The notes: generated from the letters alone by a model not told the origin. DNA of 7,787 nucleotides from an uncultured Collinsella sp. (GCA_905198825.1 CAJKEF010000048.1:1-7787); one strand, 5' to 3'; shown: positions 1 to 5,482, counted from the first letter of the stretch. Translations and numbers: made by a program.

Positions 1-350
1 CCCGCAACCTGCTCAATCTGCTCCGGCGTCACCCTGAGCGCGTCGCCCATGATAAAGCAGAAGTTGGCGTAGTCAGCGGCATGGGCATCGAGCACCGGCT
101 CGAGCTCGGGGTCGGCCTCGATCGACGTGACGCACGCCGCCTCCTGCAGCAGCGCAAGCGTGAGCGTACCAACGCCCGGACCGACCTCGAGCACGCGCTC
201 ATCGCCCGCAAGCTCGGAAAGCTCGCAAATGCGCTCAATTACATGGTTGTCGATCAGGAAGTTCTGGCCCAGGCGATGCTTGGTCGCAAGGCCAAACTCC
301 TCCAGCAGCTCCCTTGTTGCCGTGGGGTTTGCCAAAGGCGAAGTTGTCAT
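1..350 (-). CDS. rsmA: 16S rRNA dimethyladenosine transferase RsmA/KsgA (N-terminal part, cut by window edge)
   Basis: This is the first 116 codons of the enzyme that dimethylates two adjacent adenines in the 3'-terminal hairpin of 16S rRNA (A1518 and A1519 in E. coli numbering), using S-adenosylmethionine, late in small-subunit assembly. Visible landmarks are the family N-terminal signature LGQNFLID (residues 27-34), the SAM-binding motif I VLEVGPGVGTLT (53-64), the acidic motif II IEAD (77-80) and MGDAL (101-105). The reading frame is open to the left edge, so the catalytic NxPY region and the C-terminal domain lie outside. The ATG at 348-350 follows a strong GGAGG (356-360) with a 5-base gap, which fixes the start. 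It lies downstream of metG but is separated from it by a hairpin terminator, so it may depend on read-through or on a promoter I could not identify. Confidence 0.95.
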   Translation of the reverse strand, partial: MTTSPLANPTATRELLEEFGLATKHRLGQNFLIDNHVIERICELSELAGDERVLEVGPGVGTLTLALLQEAACVTSIEADPELEPVLDAHAADYANFCFIMGDALRVTPEQIEQVA

Positions 351-355
351 AGTTA

Positions 356-360
356 CCTCC
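356..360 (-). promoter_or_regulatory. Ribosome binding site of rsmA
   Basis: On the minus strand this reads GGAGG, within AAGGAGG, five bases before the ATG at 348-350. It supports that start codon. Confidence 0.85.
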
Positions 361-380
361 TTAGCATGGTGGCGGCGTCT

Positions 381-420
381 TGAAACAAAAGGGCATGGAC
401 CGTTGCGGCCATGCCCTTAC
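381..420 (-). terminator. Rho-independent terminator after metG
   Basis: Read on the minus strand, AAGGGCATGG (409-418) pairs perfectly with CCATGCCCTT (389-398) around a 10-base loop, and the stem is followed by a T-rich tail (TTTTGTTT). It lies about 40 bases after the metG stop codon and before rsmA, which fits termination or attenuation of the GH5-rsmI-metG transcript. Confidence 0.8.
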
Positions 421-457
421 ATCTAAACAGCAAATTGCCGATATGGCGCGCGGCGGC

Positions 458-2059
458 TTAGCCCAGACGCGGGAACAGCGGCTCACCCTTCTCAACGGGC
501 TGACCACCAGCAAGCAGGCCCCAAGCGCAAATGCCCTTGAGGTCGTCGCTCGCGGCCTCGTTCTCACAGGACAGGCGGCGCAGGGCCTCGACGGAAGTCT
601 GAGGCATGAGCGGCATCAGCAGGTGAGCGGCAATGCGGATGGCCTCGAGCAGGTTGTAGATCACAAACGCCAGCTCGTCAGCCTTGGCCTCGTCCTTGGC
701 AAGCGCCCAGGGCTCGGAGTCCTCGATGTAGTGGTTGGCGGCGTGGATGAGTTCCATGACCTCATCCTTGGCTCCGCCGTAATCGAGCACGTCCATCTTG
801 GCCATGTAGCGCTCGACCAGACCATCGGCGATCTTTGCCAGCGGGTTGTCGAACGCATCGAACGACGCGGGCTTGGCGGGCGCGCAACCGTCAAAGTACT
901 TGCCGCTCATGTTGAGCGAACGCGAGATAAGGTTGCCCCAGCTGTTGGCCAGATCGGCGTTGTAGACCTGCTCCATGCGCTCGAAGCTGATGGCGCCGTC
1001 GGTGCCAGGAACCACGTCGGTCATAAAGTAGTAGCGATAGCCCTCGACGCCCAGCATGTCGATAACATCCTGCGGAGCAATGGCGTTACCGCGGCTCTTG
1101 GACATCTTCTCGGCCTTGCCGGTCTCGGCATTGCGCACGGTCAGGAAGCCGTGGGCAAAGACGTGCTCGGGCAGGGCCTCGCCGATGGCCATGAGCATGG
1201 CGGGCCAAATGACGCAGTGGAAGCGGATGATGTCCTTACCCACGATGTGGAACTGCGCGGGCCAGCGATAGGCCAGCTCGGCACGCGCCTCGTCGGTGTC
1301 GACACCGTAGCCGACGGCCGTCATATAGTTGAGCAGCGCATCGAACCACACGTAGGTCACGTGGCCCTCGTCAAACGGGACCTGAATGCCCCAGTCAAAG
1401 CTCGTACGGCTCACGGATAGGTCGTTAAGGCCGCCCTCGACAAAGCTGCGAACCTCGTTCATGCGGAACGCAGGCTCGACAAAGTCGGGGTGCTCGTCGT
1501 AAAGCTTGAGCAGCTTGTCCTGGAAGGCGGAAAGCTTAAAGAAGTAGGACTCCTCCTGCACGCGCTCAAGCGGACGGTGGCAGTCGGGGCACAGGTGCTG
1601 GCCGACGCTGCCGTACTCCTCGTCGCCCTTCTGGACCTGCGTATCAGTGAAGTAGGTCTCGTCAGGCACGCAATACCAACCGTCGTAGCTGCCCTTATAC
1701 AGGTAGCCGGACTCCTTCATGCGCTCCCACAGGTACTGCACGGCATGATGCTGGCGCGGCTCGGTGGTGCGGATGAAGTCGTCGTTGGAGATCTCGAGCT
1801 TGCTCCAAAGCTCCTTGAAGTGCGGAGCCTGGCTGTCGGTCCACTCCTGCGGCGTCATGCCATGCTTGGCTGCGGCCTCGGCGACCTTCTCGCCGTGCTC
1901 GTCCATGCCGGTCAGGAACTTGACGTTATAGCCGGCGGAGCGACGATAACGGGCCTGAACGTCGGCGATGATGGTGGAATAAGCCGTGCCCAGGTGCGGA
2001 TCGGCGTTGACGTAGTAGATGGGCGTCGTGATAAAGAACGAAGGCTTGCTTTGATCCAT
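458..2059 (-). CDS. metG: Methionyl-tRNA synthetase, short form
   Basis: A 533-residue class I aminoacyl-tRNA synthetase that charges tRNA-Met with methionine in the cytoplasm. The HIGH-type signature appears as HLGT (22-25) and the second ATP-binding signature as KMSKS (318-322). WFDALLNY (238-245) and the anticodon-binding helical domain follow, and the protein ends in LFPRLG, the usual end of the core enzyme. There is no C-terminal EMAP/Trbp111-like tRNA-binding domain, so it should not dimerise through that domain. The connective-peptide zinc site is unusual: C130, C157 and C160 are present, but the second position of the first CxxC is Asp133. The ATG at 2057-2059 is preceded by GGAGG at 2069-2073. 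It lies 69 bp downstream of rsmI and ends before a hairpin terminator. Confidence 0.96.
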   Translation of the reverse strand: MDQSKPSFFITTPIYYVNADPHLGTAYSTIIADVQARYRRSAGYNVKFLTGMDEHGEKVAEAAAKHGMTPQEWTDSQAPHFKELWSKLEISNDDFIRTTEPRQHHAVQYLWERMKESGYLYKGSYDGWYCVPDETYFTDTQVQKGDEEYGSVGQHLCPDCHRPLERVQEESYFFKLSAFQDKLLKLYDEHPDFVEPAFRMNEVRSFVEGGLNDLSVSRTSFDWGIQVPFDEGHVTYVWFDALLNYMTAVGYGVDTDEARAELAYRWPAQFHIVGKDIIRFHCVIWPAMLMAIGEALPEHVFAHGFLTVRNAETGKAEKMSKSRGNAIAPQDVIDMLGVEGYRYYFMTDVVPGTDGAISFERMEQVYNADLANSWGNLISRSLNMSGKYFDGCAPAKPASFDAFDNPLAKIADGLVERYMAKMDVLDYGGAKDEVMELIHAANHYIEDSEPWALAKDEAKADELAFVIYNLLEAIRIAAHLLMPLMPQTSVEALRRLSCENEAASDDLKGICAWGLLAGGQPVEKGEPLFPRLG

Positions 2060-2068
2060 GGGGTTTGT

Positions 2069-2073
2069 CCTCC
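2069..2073 (-). promoter_or_regulatory. Ribosome binding site of metG
   Basis: GGAGG on the minus strand, nine bases before the ATG at 2057-2059. The 69-bp gap to rsmI is too short for a T-box or S-box leader and I see no riboswitch structure in it. Confidence 0.75.
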
Positions 2074-2128
2074 AGAAAAACGTTGCATACAGGGGATGAT
2101 TCTAGCGCAAGGGCTGGATATCCTCCAT

Positions 2129-3007
2129 CTATTGCATATCGAGCACCATGGCATAGACATCGCGCTTGCGGCGCGAATACTTCTGAGACAGGCGCTTGGC
2201 CACCGCAGAGGCGGGCTCCCCCTCCTCGAGCGCGGCGTGGATATCCTCGCGCAGGGCCTCGTCGGGATCCGCTGCCGCGGCGTCAACCGGCACGATACCG
2301 GCCTCCTCATCCTCGCTCGGCGGCGCGATGACCAGCGCAATCTCGCCCTTTACCTCGCCGCGAGCACGCAGTTCCTCGGCGAGCTGGGCAGCGGGCCCGC
2401 GCAAGACCTCCTCGTGCAGCTTGGTGAGTTCGCGGCAGACGGCAACCTCACGCTGGGGAAAGACCTCCGCCACGGCCTCGAGCGTAGCCACGATGCGATG
2501 TGGAGACTCGTAGAAGATGAGTGCGCCGGGCACCACGGCAAGGCGCTGCAAACGGCGCACGCGGTCGCCGTGCTTTCGGCCCAAAAAGCCCTCGAAGAAA
2601 AAATGCTCGCAGGGAATGCCGGACGAAACGAGCGCCGTGACGCAAGCAGAGGGCCCGGGAATAACTTCGACGGGCACATCGGCCTCACGCGCCGCCTCGA
2701 CCAGCGCCTGGCCGGGATCGGACACGCTCGGCATGCCGGCGTCCGAGGCAAAGGCGAGGGTCTCCCCCGCCAGCAGACGGTCGACCAGGCCGGCGGCGCG
2801 GCTGGCGATCACATTCTCGTCGCAACGGACAAGCGGCTTGGAAATGCCCAGGTGCATCAGCAGCTTTGACGTCACACGCGTGTCTTCGCAGCAGATGGCA
2901 TCGGCGGCGGCAAACGCCTCGCCAACGCGCGGGGACAGGTCGCCCAGGTTGCCGATGGGCGTGCCGGCCACATAGAGTTTGCCCGTATGGGCACTGTTTT
3001 GCGTCAT
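2129..3007 (-). CDS. rsmI: 16S rRNA (cytidine-1402 2'-O)-methyltransferase RsmI
   Basis: A 292-residue tetrapyrrole-methylase-fold enzyme that uses SAM to methylate the ribose of C1402 in 16S rRNA, at the P site of the small subunit. Family landmarks are all present in order: GTPIGNLGD (15-23), EDTRVTSKLL (41-50), SDAGMPSVSDPG (88-99), IPGPSA (116-121), FFEGFLGRK (137-145), FYESPHRI (165-172) and RELTKLHEE (192-200). A short basic helical C-terminal segment (about 262-290, ending in KRLSQKYSRRKRDVYAMVL) follows an acidic Ala/Glu-rich linker (231-262). The ATG at 3005-3007 lies 6 bp after the stop of the GH5-like gene. Its weak ribosome site (AGGTTG) overlaps that gene's end, so translation is probably coupled. 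Confidence 0.96.
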   Translation of the reverse strand: MTQNSAHTGKLYVAGTPIGNLGDLSPRVGEAFAAADAICCEDTRVTSKLLMHLGISKPLVRCDENVIASRAAGLVDRLLAGETLAFASDAGMPSVSDPGQALVEAAREADVPVEVIPGPSACVTALVSSGIPCEHFFFEGFLGRKHGDRVRRLQRLAVVPGALIFYESPHRIVATLEAVAEVFPQREVAVCRELTKLHEEVLRGPAAQLAEELRARGEVKGEIALVIAPPSEDEEAGIVPVDAAAADPDEALREDIHAALEEGEPASAVAKRLSQKYSRRKRDVYAMVLDMQ

Positions 3008-3013
3008 ATCAAC

Positions 3014-4075
3014 CTATTCAATCATGCCGCGCTCGAGCGTACCGAGCGCCGCGCGGGCGTCCCATGCTGCAATGCGCTTCTCGGTCTTCCACGTTTGGAA
3101 GAACCAACCGGCAGCCGGCGCAAACGAAGCCAGCTGGTTGGCGATAAACACACGCTCGTAGGCATTGCGGCCCTCGGGCGTAACCGACGAGTTGGCAAAG
3201 ATCGCCGCGCCCGACCATTCGCCCACCAGCACGGGGAACCCAGTCGAAATCGCCTCTTTAAGCTCGCGCTTGTTGCGCGAAATCGCCGTCGTCAGCCCGC
3301 GGGGGCTCGTGATATCGAGCGCATACTCGTCACGGTAATGGTACAGGTGAAGGTCCATGTAGACGTTCTTGTACTTGGCACCGCGCATAAAATGCTTCCA
3401 CTCGCTGGGATGCCCCGAAGACGAGAAGACGACGATCTTATCCTCGGGCATATACGAACGGACGAGCTCGTAGGCATCGCGATAGAAATTGCGCAGGTAG
3501 TGAGCAGGAATGCCATCCGTCATGGTGAAGAGGCTCTTGCGGACACTCATCTGCGGCGTGTCAAGCAGCTCAATACCCAGCAAGTTCTCAGCCTCGCCGT
3601 AGCGATCGGCCAAGCGCTCGAGCACGTCGAGTGCGACATGACGGCCGTTGGTGGACGAATGCCACTCGGCAACAGCTTCCGGCGTGGTGGGCGAATCGTT
3701 GGAATCGCCCTGGCCACCGGGCACAGTTGCTAGATCAAGCAGCACGCGGATGTCGTACTTGGCAGCCCACTCAATTGCACGGTCGATGTAGTCGACAACC
3801 GAGATGTAGGACGCATCGGACTCCTGCGAGCCAAAGGCATACCAGGGCACCGGCAGACGCACGGCATTGAGACCGATCTGCGCCATGCGACGGAAATCGT
3901 CCTCGCTCACAAACGTCTCGTAATGACGGCGCATGCGCTCGTTATAGGCGGCGGTGCCCATGGCCTCCTGCAGCTCGGCCGCGTTGGATGCACCGGTCGC
4001 CGCGTATAGCGACGGGGTCACCCAAGGCTCGGGAATAAACCAGCCAGAGAGATTAACGCCGAGTATCCTCTCCAT
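3014..4075 (-). CDS. GH5-like protein (exo-beta-1,3-glucanase type), probable loss of the catalytic acid/base
   Basis: A 353-residue TIM-barrel protein resembling fungal-type exo-beta-1,3-glucanases of glycoside hydrolase family 5. Visible landmarks are GVNLSGWFIPEPWVTPSLY (6-24, with the conserved E16), AVRLP with R73, HLYHY with H243, the nucleophile motif VGEWSG with E286, and the aromatic GWFFQTW (323-329). The segment that normally reads ELLNEP, with Glu as acid/base, reads ELLDTP here (169-174), so the acid/base is Thr173. The usual DLHGAPGSQ segment is DLATVPGGQ (114-122), which removes another active-site His. There is no signal peptide, so a cytoplasmic location is expected. The ATG at 4073-4075 was chosen over an upstream one at 4192 because a G-rich ribosome site (AAGGGGG) sits 5 bases before it and the family similarity begins there. 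It is the first gene of a tight group with rsmI and metG. It could be a pseudoenzyme, a sugar-binding protein or an enzyme with a changed mechanism; its function is unknown. Confidence 0.85.
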   Translation of the reverse strand: MERILGVNLSGWFIPEPWVTPSLYAATGASNAAELQEAMGTAAYNERMRRHYETFVSEDDFRRMAQIGLNAVRLPVPWYAFGSQESDASYISVVDYIDRAIEWAAKYDIRVLLDLATVPGGQGDSNDSPTTPEAVAEWHSSTNGRHVALDVLERLADRYGEAENLLGIELLDTPQMSVRKSLFTMTDGIPAHYLRNFYRDAYELVRSYMPEDKIVVFSSSGHPSEWKHFMRGAKYKNVYMDLHLYHYRDEYALDITSPRGLTTAISRNKRELKEAISTGFPVLVGEWSGAAIFANSSVTPEGRNAYERVFIANQLASFAPAAGWFFQTWKTEKRIAAWDARAALGTLERGMIE

Positions 4076-4140
4076 CACTGCCCCCTTCGGATCGTGCAGG
4101 CCGAGCCTGCATCGTATTGCATAGGAAAAGTATCGTTTTG

Positions 4141-4146
4141 AGTATA
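4141..4146 (-). promoter_or_regulatory. Possible -10 element of the GH5-rsmI-metG group
   Basis: TATACT on the minus strand, about 65 bases before the GH5-like start codon. I see no good -35 hexamer at the right distance. That position is occupied by the dyad at 4160-4180, which could mean activator dependence, or that this is not the promoter. Confidence 0.4.
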
Positions 4147-4159
4147 CCCGCGCGTGCGG

Positions 4160-4180
4160 ACAGACGACCGAACGGTCTGT
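4160..4180. promoter_or_regulatory. Dyad-symmetric candidate operator upstream of the GH5-like gene
   Basis: Two nested inverted repeats are present: GACCG-AA-CGGTC (4166-4177), and an outer pair ACAGAC (4160-4165) with GTCTGT (4175-4180). ACCG-N2-CGGT dyads are common in operators of TetR-type repressors, but no regulator gene is in the window. The site is centred about 25 bases upstream of the candidate -10 element. Its function is inferred from position and symmetry only. Confidence 0.4.
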
Positions 4181-4264
4181 AAAGTGGCGCAAAAGCGGGA
4201 GGAATATCTAGGCGGGCCCGAGATGGCGCGCCGAGATGTACGTATGCGCCGGAAGTAGGCGGCC
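4181..4264. other. Unassigned spacer between the operator and the repeat array
   Basis: No gene, promoter or clear repeat is seen here. It includes a GGCGCGCC palindrome (4224-4231) and short GC-rich inverted repeats that I could not assign to a function. Confidence 0.5.
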
Positions 4265-4446
4265 GGAAAATGCATCCCGTTCTGAGCGCGGGATCTGGGA
4301 CACAGTTTCCGCCAAAGGCCGAAAAAGGAAAGCACGTCCCATTCTGACGCCGGATTCCGAGTCGTGCTTTCCCAAGCGGCCTCAAAGCGGAAAACGCATC
4401 CCACTCTGAAGCCAAATTCCGGGACGCAATTTCCGCAGAGCCCTCG
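4265..4446. repeat. Three tandem copies of a 62-bp unit with a palindromic 46-bp core
   Basis: Cores of exactly 46 bp start at 4265, 4327 and 4389, giving a strict 62-bp period with 16-bp linkers rich in GCC and A. All cores begin GGAAA, contain TCCC and TCTGA at the same offsets, and end TTTCC. The middle copy has a perfect 10-bp terminal inverted repeat (4327-4336 with 4363-4372). The outer two pair imperfectly. The middle and last copies differ on both arms while each keeps pairing, which suggests the hairpin is preserved. I find no plausible coding or transport function in it. It is probably a family of intergenic palindromic elements, but only this array can be seen here. Confidence 0.85.
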
Positions 4447-4509
4447 ATAAAAGAAAAGGACCCCTTTGCAGAGGTCCTAGTCAATTCAAGGTGGCGGGGA
4501 AGGGAATCG
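4447..4509 (-). repeat. Direct repeat copy 1: detached tRNA-Phe 3' end plus terminator
   Basis: 63 bp identical to 4633-4695. On the minus strand it carries the tRNA-Phe sequence from the C-G of the T loop to the 3' end, then the downstream spacer and terminator. The rest of the tRNA is absent here, because the identity stops inside the T loop. It is therefore a 3' tRNA remnant, like one end of an integrative element or a product of local duplication. Confidence 0.9.
4449..4478 (-). terminator. Second copy of the tRNA-Phe terminator
   Basis: The hairpin and T-run are identical to those at 4635-4664, carried within the 63-bp duplication. It could act as a back-up terminator for transcripts that read through the first one. 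Confidence 0.7.
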
Positions 4510-4632
4510 CGTCCGCGCGCTGCGCGGACGGACCGCTGCGGCGTTTGCGCGCCTTGCGAGCTCCGCTGGCAAACGCTCACGCGTTTACTCAGCTCCGCGC
4601 CCTCACGGGGTTCGATTCCGCGTGGGGGCCAC
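4510..4632. other. 123-bp hairpin-rich insert between the two tRNA-Phe 3'-end copies
   Basis: No gene is seen. It starts with a 9-bp perfect inverted repeat with a 3-base loop (4510-4518 with 4522-4530). GCGTTTGC (4541-4548) can pair with GCAAACGC (4569-4576), but the second arm can instead pair with GCGTTT (4581-4586), so two hairpins compete. Its right end (about 4604-4632, plus strand) resembles the T arm and 3' acceptor strand of a different tRNA: a stem with one mismatch around the loop TTCGATT, then TGGGGGCCAC. No matching 5' tRNA half is found upstream. Together with the flanking repeat, its ends form GTGGC...GGAATCG facing CGATTCC...GCCAC. Confidence 0.65.
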
Positions 4633-4677
4633 ATAAAAGAAAAGGACCCCTTTGCAGAGGTCCTAGTCAATTCAAGG

Positions 4678-4695
<18 letters not shown>
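4633..4695 (-). repeat. Direct repeat copy 2: tRNA-Phe 3' end plus terminator, in place
   Basis: 63 bp identical to 4447-4509, offset 186 bp. This copy is continuous with the complete tRNA-Phe gene. The junction, where the two copies stop matching, is in the T loop, a common crossover site for tRNA-targeting integrases. Confidence 0.9.
4635..4664 (-). terminator. Rho-independent terminator of tRNA-Phe
   Basis: On the minus strand AGGACCTC (4657-4664) pairs with GGGGTCCT (4643-4650), including one G-U pair, around the loop TGCAAA, followed by TTTCTTTT. It starts 14 bases after the tRNA 3' end. Confidence 0.85.
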
Positions 4696-4750
<55 letters not shown>

Positions 4751-4761
4751 ATTTGAGGTGT

Positions 4762-4776
4762 GCCTTGTTTCAAGGC
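4762..4776 (-). other. Hairpin in the 5' leader of tRNA-Phe
   Basis: A perfect 6-bp inverted repeat with a 3-base loop (GCCTTG-TTT-CAAGGC on the plus strand). The predicted transcription start is close to 4776, so the primary transcript would begin with this hairpin and need RNase P cleavage at 4750/4751. It has no T-run, so it is not a terminator. Confidence 0.55.
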
Positions 4777-4782
4777 TTGATT

Positions 4783-4810
4783 AGTATAACCAAGGACGCG
4801 TTCCGGTCAA
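4783..4810 (-). promoter_or_regulatory. Promoter of tRNA-Phe
   Basis: On the minus strand a -35 TTGACC (4805-4810) and a -10 TATACT (4783-4788) are separated by 16 bp. Both are close to the sigma-70 consensus. An A/T-rich block (about 4814-4835), possibly an UP element, lies just upstream, as is usual for stable-RNA promoters. It sits between the ribbon-helix-helix gene stop and the tRNA. Confidence 0.8.
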
Positions 4811-4873
4811 CCGAGAATTTTAAAAAAGTTTTTGAGCACAGCCTCGGTTCTATAAATCGGCACGTCAGAGGCA

Positions 4874-5158
4874 TCAGCCGGCAGCAAGAAGTTTTTCACT
4901 CAGAGCCGCACGGGCAAACTCACTTGGCGTCATCCCCTCGGCAGCCGCCCGTCGACGAATGGCCTCCTTCATTCCCAGAGGAATCTTGACCGACAGCGTT
5001 GCCGTCCCCTCACCTGAGAGCGGGGGCCGTCCATGCACGATCCCACCAACGGTGTGTTCGCCATCCGGCAACTCTCCGCACTCGTACGACTCGCACCACG
5101 CGTCAATCATTTCATCCGTTACAACCTGACCATTGGCAGCCGTATACGCCTTGCTCAT
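4874..5158 (-). CDS. Ribbon-helix-helix (CopG-like) protein, probable antitoxin
   Basis: A 94-residue protein. The C-terminal half has the ribbon-helix-helix pattern: beta strand TATLSVKIP (52-60), helix A at about 61-73, a turn at AEGMTPSE (73-80) and helix B at about 78-91. This is a DNA-binding dimer fold typical of type II antitoxins and plasmid repressors. The N-terminal half, with acidic DEMIDAWCESYECGELPDG (15-33) and HGRPP (42-46), matches the pattern of the toxin-contacting arms of such antitoxins; this role is inferred. Two adjacent ATGs exist (5156-5158 and 5159-5161). I chose 5158 because it gives the better distance from the GAGGGG ribosome site. It overlaps the upstream gene by 1 base (4 with the other ATG), so the two are co-translated. 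A long upstream extension of the frame to 5362 is rejected because it is only the shadow of the partner gene. It should repress its own promoter. Confidence 0.8.
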   Translation of the reverse strand: MSKAYTAANGQVVTDEMIDAWCESYECGELPDGEHTVGGIVHGRPPLSGEGTATLSVKIPLGMKEAIRRRAAAEGMTPSEFARAALSEKLLAAG

Positions 5159-5424
5159 CATCGACCCCTCTGCCGAGCTCGCTCGATCTCTTGCCAGAAT
5201 TTCTTCTGAACCGGAGACAAGGCATGAATAATGAGCCATCCACGAATAAGTTCGACCGCAACGAGCTCCACACTCCGTCCGTCCGGAAGCCATCCAATCG
5301 CAAGCCATCTCGGCGGCTCGTCTTCCGACTCGCGACGAATGCACTCGGTAACCGCAAGCCAAGCGCTAAGCACCTGCTTTTCCGTCAGGTGCTTTTTAGC
5401 GTTGGGATGGATCTCAACATCCAT
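5158..5424 (-). CDS. Small basic protein, probable toxin partner (BrnT/RelE-like in general layout)
   Basis: An 88-residue soluble protein with no signal peptide or membrane segment. It starts with an IHPNAKKH segment (5-12) and has a central strand-rich part (39-69: RWLAIGW, SVELVAVELI, WLIIHAL) and a basic helical tail (70-88). The short alpha/beta layout, the IHAL strand and the partner gene resemble small RNase-type toxins paired with C-terminal ribbon-helix-helix antitoxins, as in BrnT-BrnA, where the toxin is also first. I do not recognise the exact family and the toxic activity is inferred. ATG at 5422-5424 follows GGAGG with a 9-base gap. The frame is open to 5520, but that extension is low-complexity, lacks a ribosome site and overlaps the operator dyad. 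Confidence 0.65.
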   Translation of the reverse strand: MDVEIHPNAKKHLTEKQVLSAWLAVTECIRRESEDEPPRWLAIGWLPDGRSVELVAVELIRGWLIIHALSPVQKKFWQEIERARQRGR

Positions 5425-5449
5425 GCATCTTCTCCTCCATCTTACCCAA

Positions 5450-5464
5450 TTTCGTATGACGAAA
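5450..5464. promoter_or_regulatory. 15-bp dyad, candidate autoregulatory operator of the toxin-antitoxin-like pair
   Basis: A perfect inverted repeat TTTCGT-ATG-ACGAAA lies 25 bp before the start of the first gene. A weak promoter can be drawn across it on the minus strand (-35 TTGGCG at 5474-5479, 17 bp, -10 TACGAA at 5451-5456), which would put the dyad on the -10 element. Antitoxins with this fold usually repress their own operon, so this is the natural binding site candidate. No transcription terminator is visible between the DUF192 gene and this point. Confidence 0.5.
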
Positions 5465-5482
5465 GTCCACTGTCGCCAATTC

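Noticed and set aside
380..1420. Long plus-strand open frame (346 residues)
   Set aside because: It is antisense to metG, whose protein has all family motifs. The plus-strand product shows no recognisable domain and only reflects GC-rich codon bias.
2060..2128. T-box or S-box riboswitch ahead of metG
   Set aside because: The gap is only 69 bp and has no conserved T-box sequence, specifier structure or terminator/antiterminator pair.
1490..2869. Long plus-strand open frame (459 residues)
   Set aside because: It crosses the metG-rsmI junction in antisense, and its product is a Leu/Ala/His-rich shadow without motifs.
2987..3733. Plus-strand open frame opposite the GH5-like gene
   Set aside because: Antisense shadow of a gene with clear family signatures.
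4265..4434. CRISPR array
   Set aside because: Only three copies, which differ from each other, with 16-bp linkers that are themselves similar. No cas genes are present. Real arrays have near-identical repeats and unique spacers of about 30 bp or more.
4604..4632. A complete second tRNA on the plus strand
   Set aside because: Only a T-arm-like and acceptor-like 3' part is present. No matching 5' acceptor strand, D arm or anticodon arm is found within the expected distance.
4053..4670. Minus-strand open frame of 205 residues over the repeat array
   Set aside because: The 62-bp unit is not a multiple of three, so the frame changes in each copy. It contains terminators and a tRNA remnant, and no domain is visible.
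4811..4873. Terminator after the antitoxin-like gene
   Set aside because: A weak pairing AACCGAG/CTCGGTT exists, but the loop is long and the T-rich part lies inside it rather than after the stem.
5159..5362. N-terminal extension of the ribbon-helix-helix protein
   Set aside because: It overlaps almost the whole partner gene out of frame, has no ribosome site, and its sequence has no antitoxin-like character.
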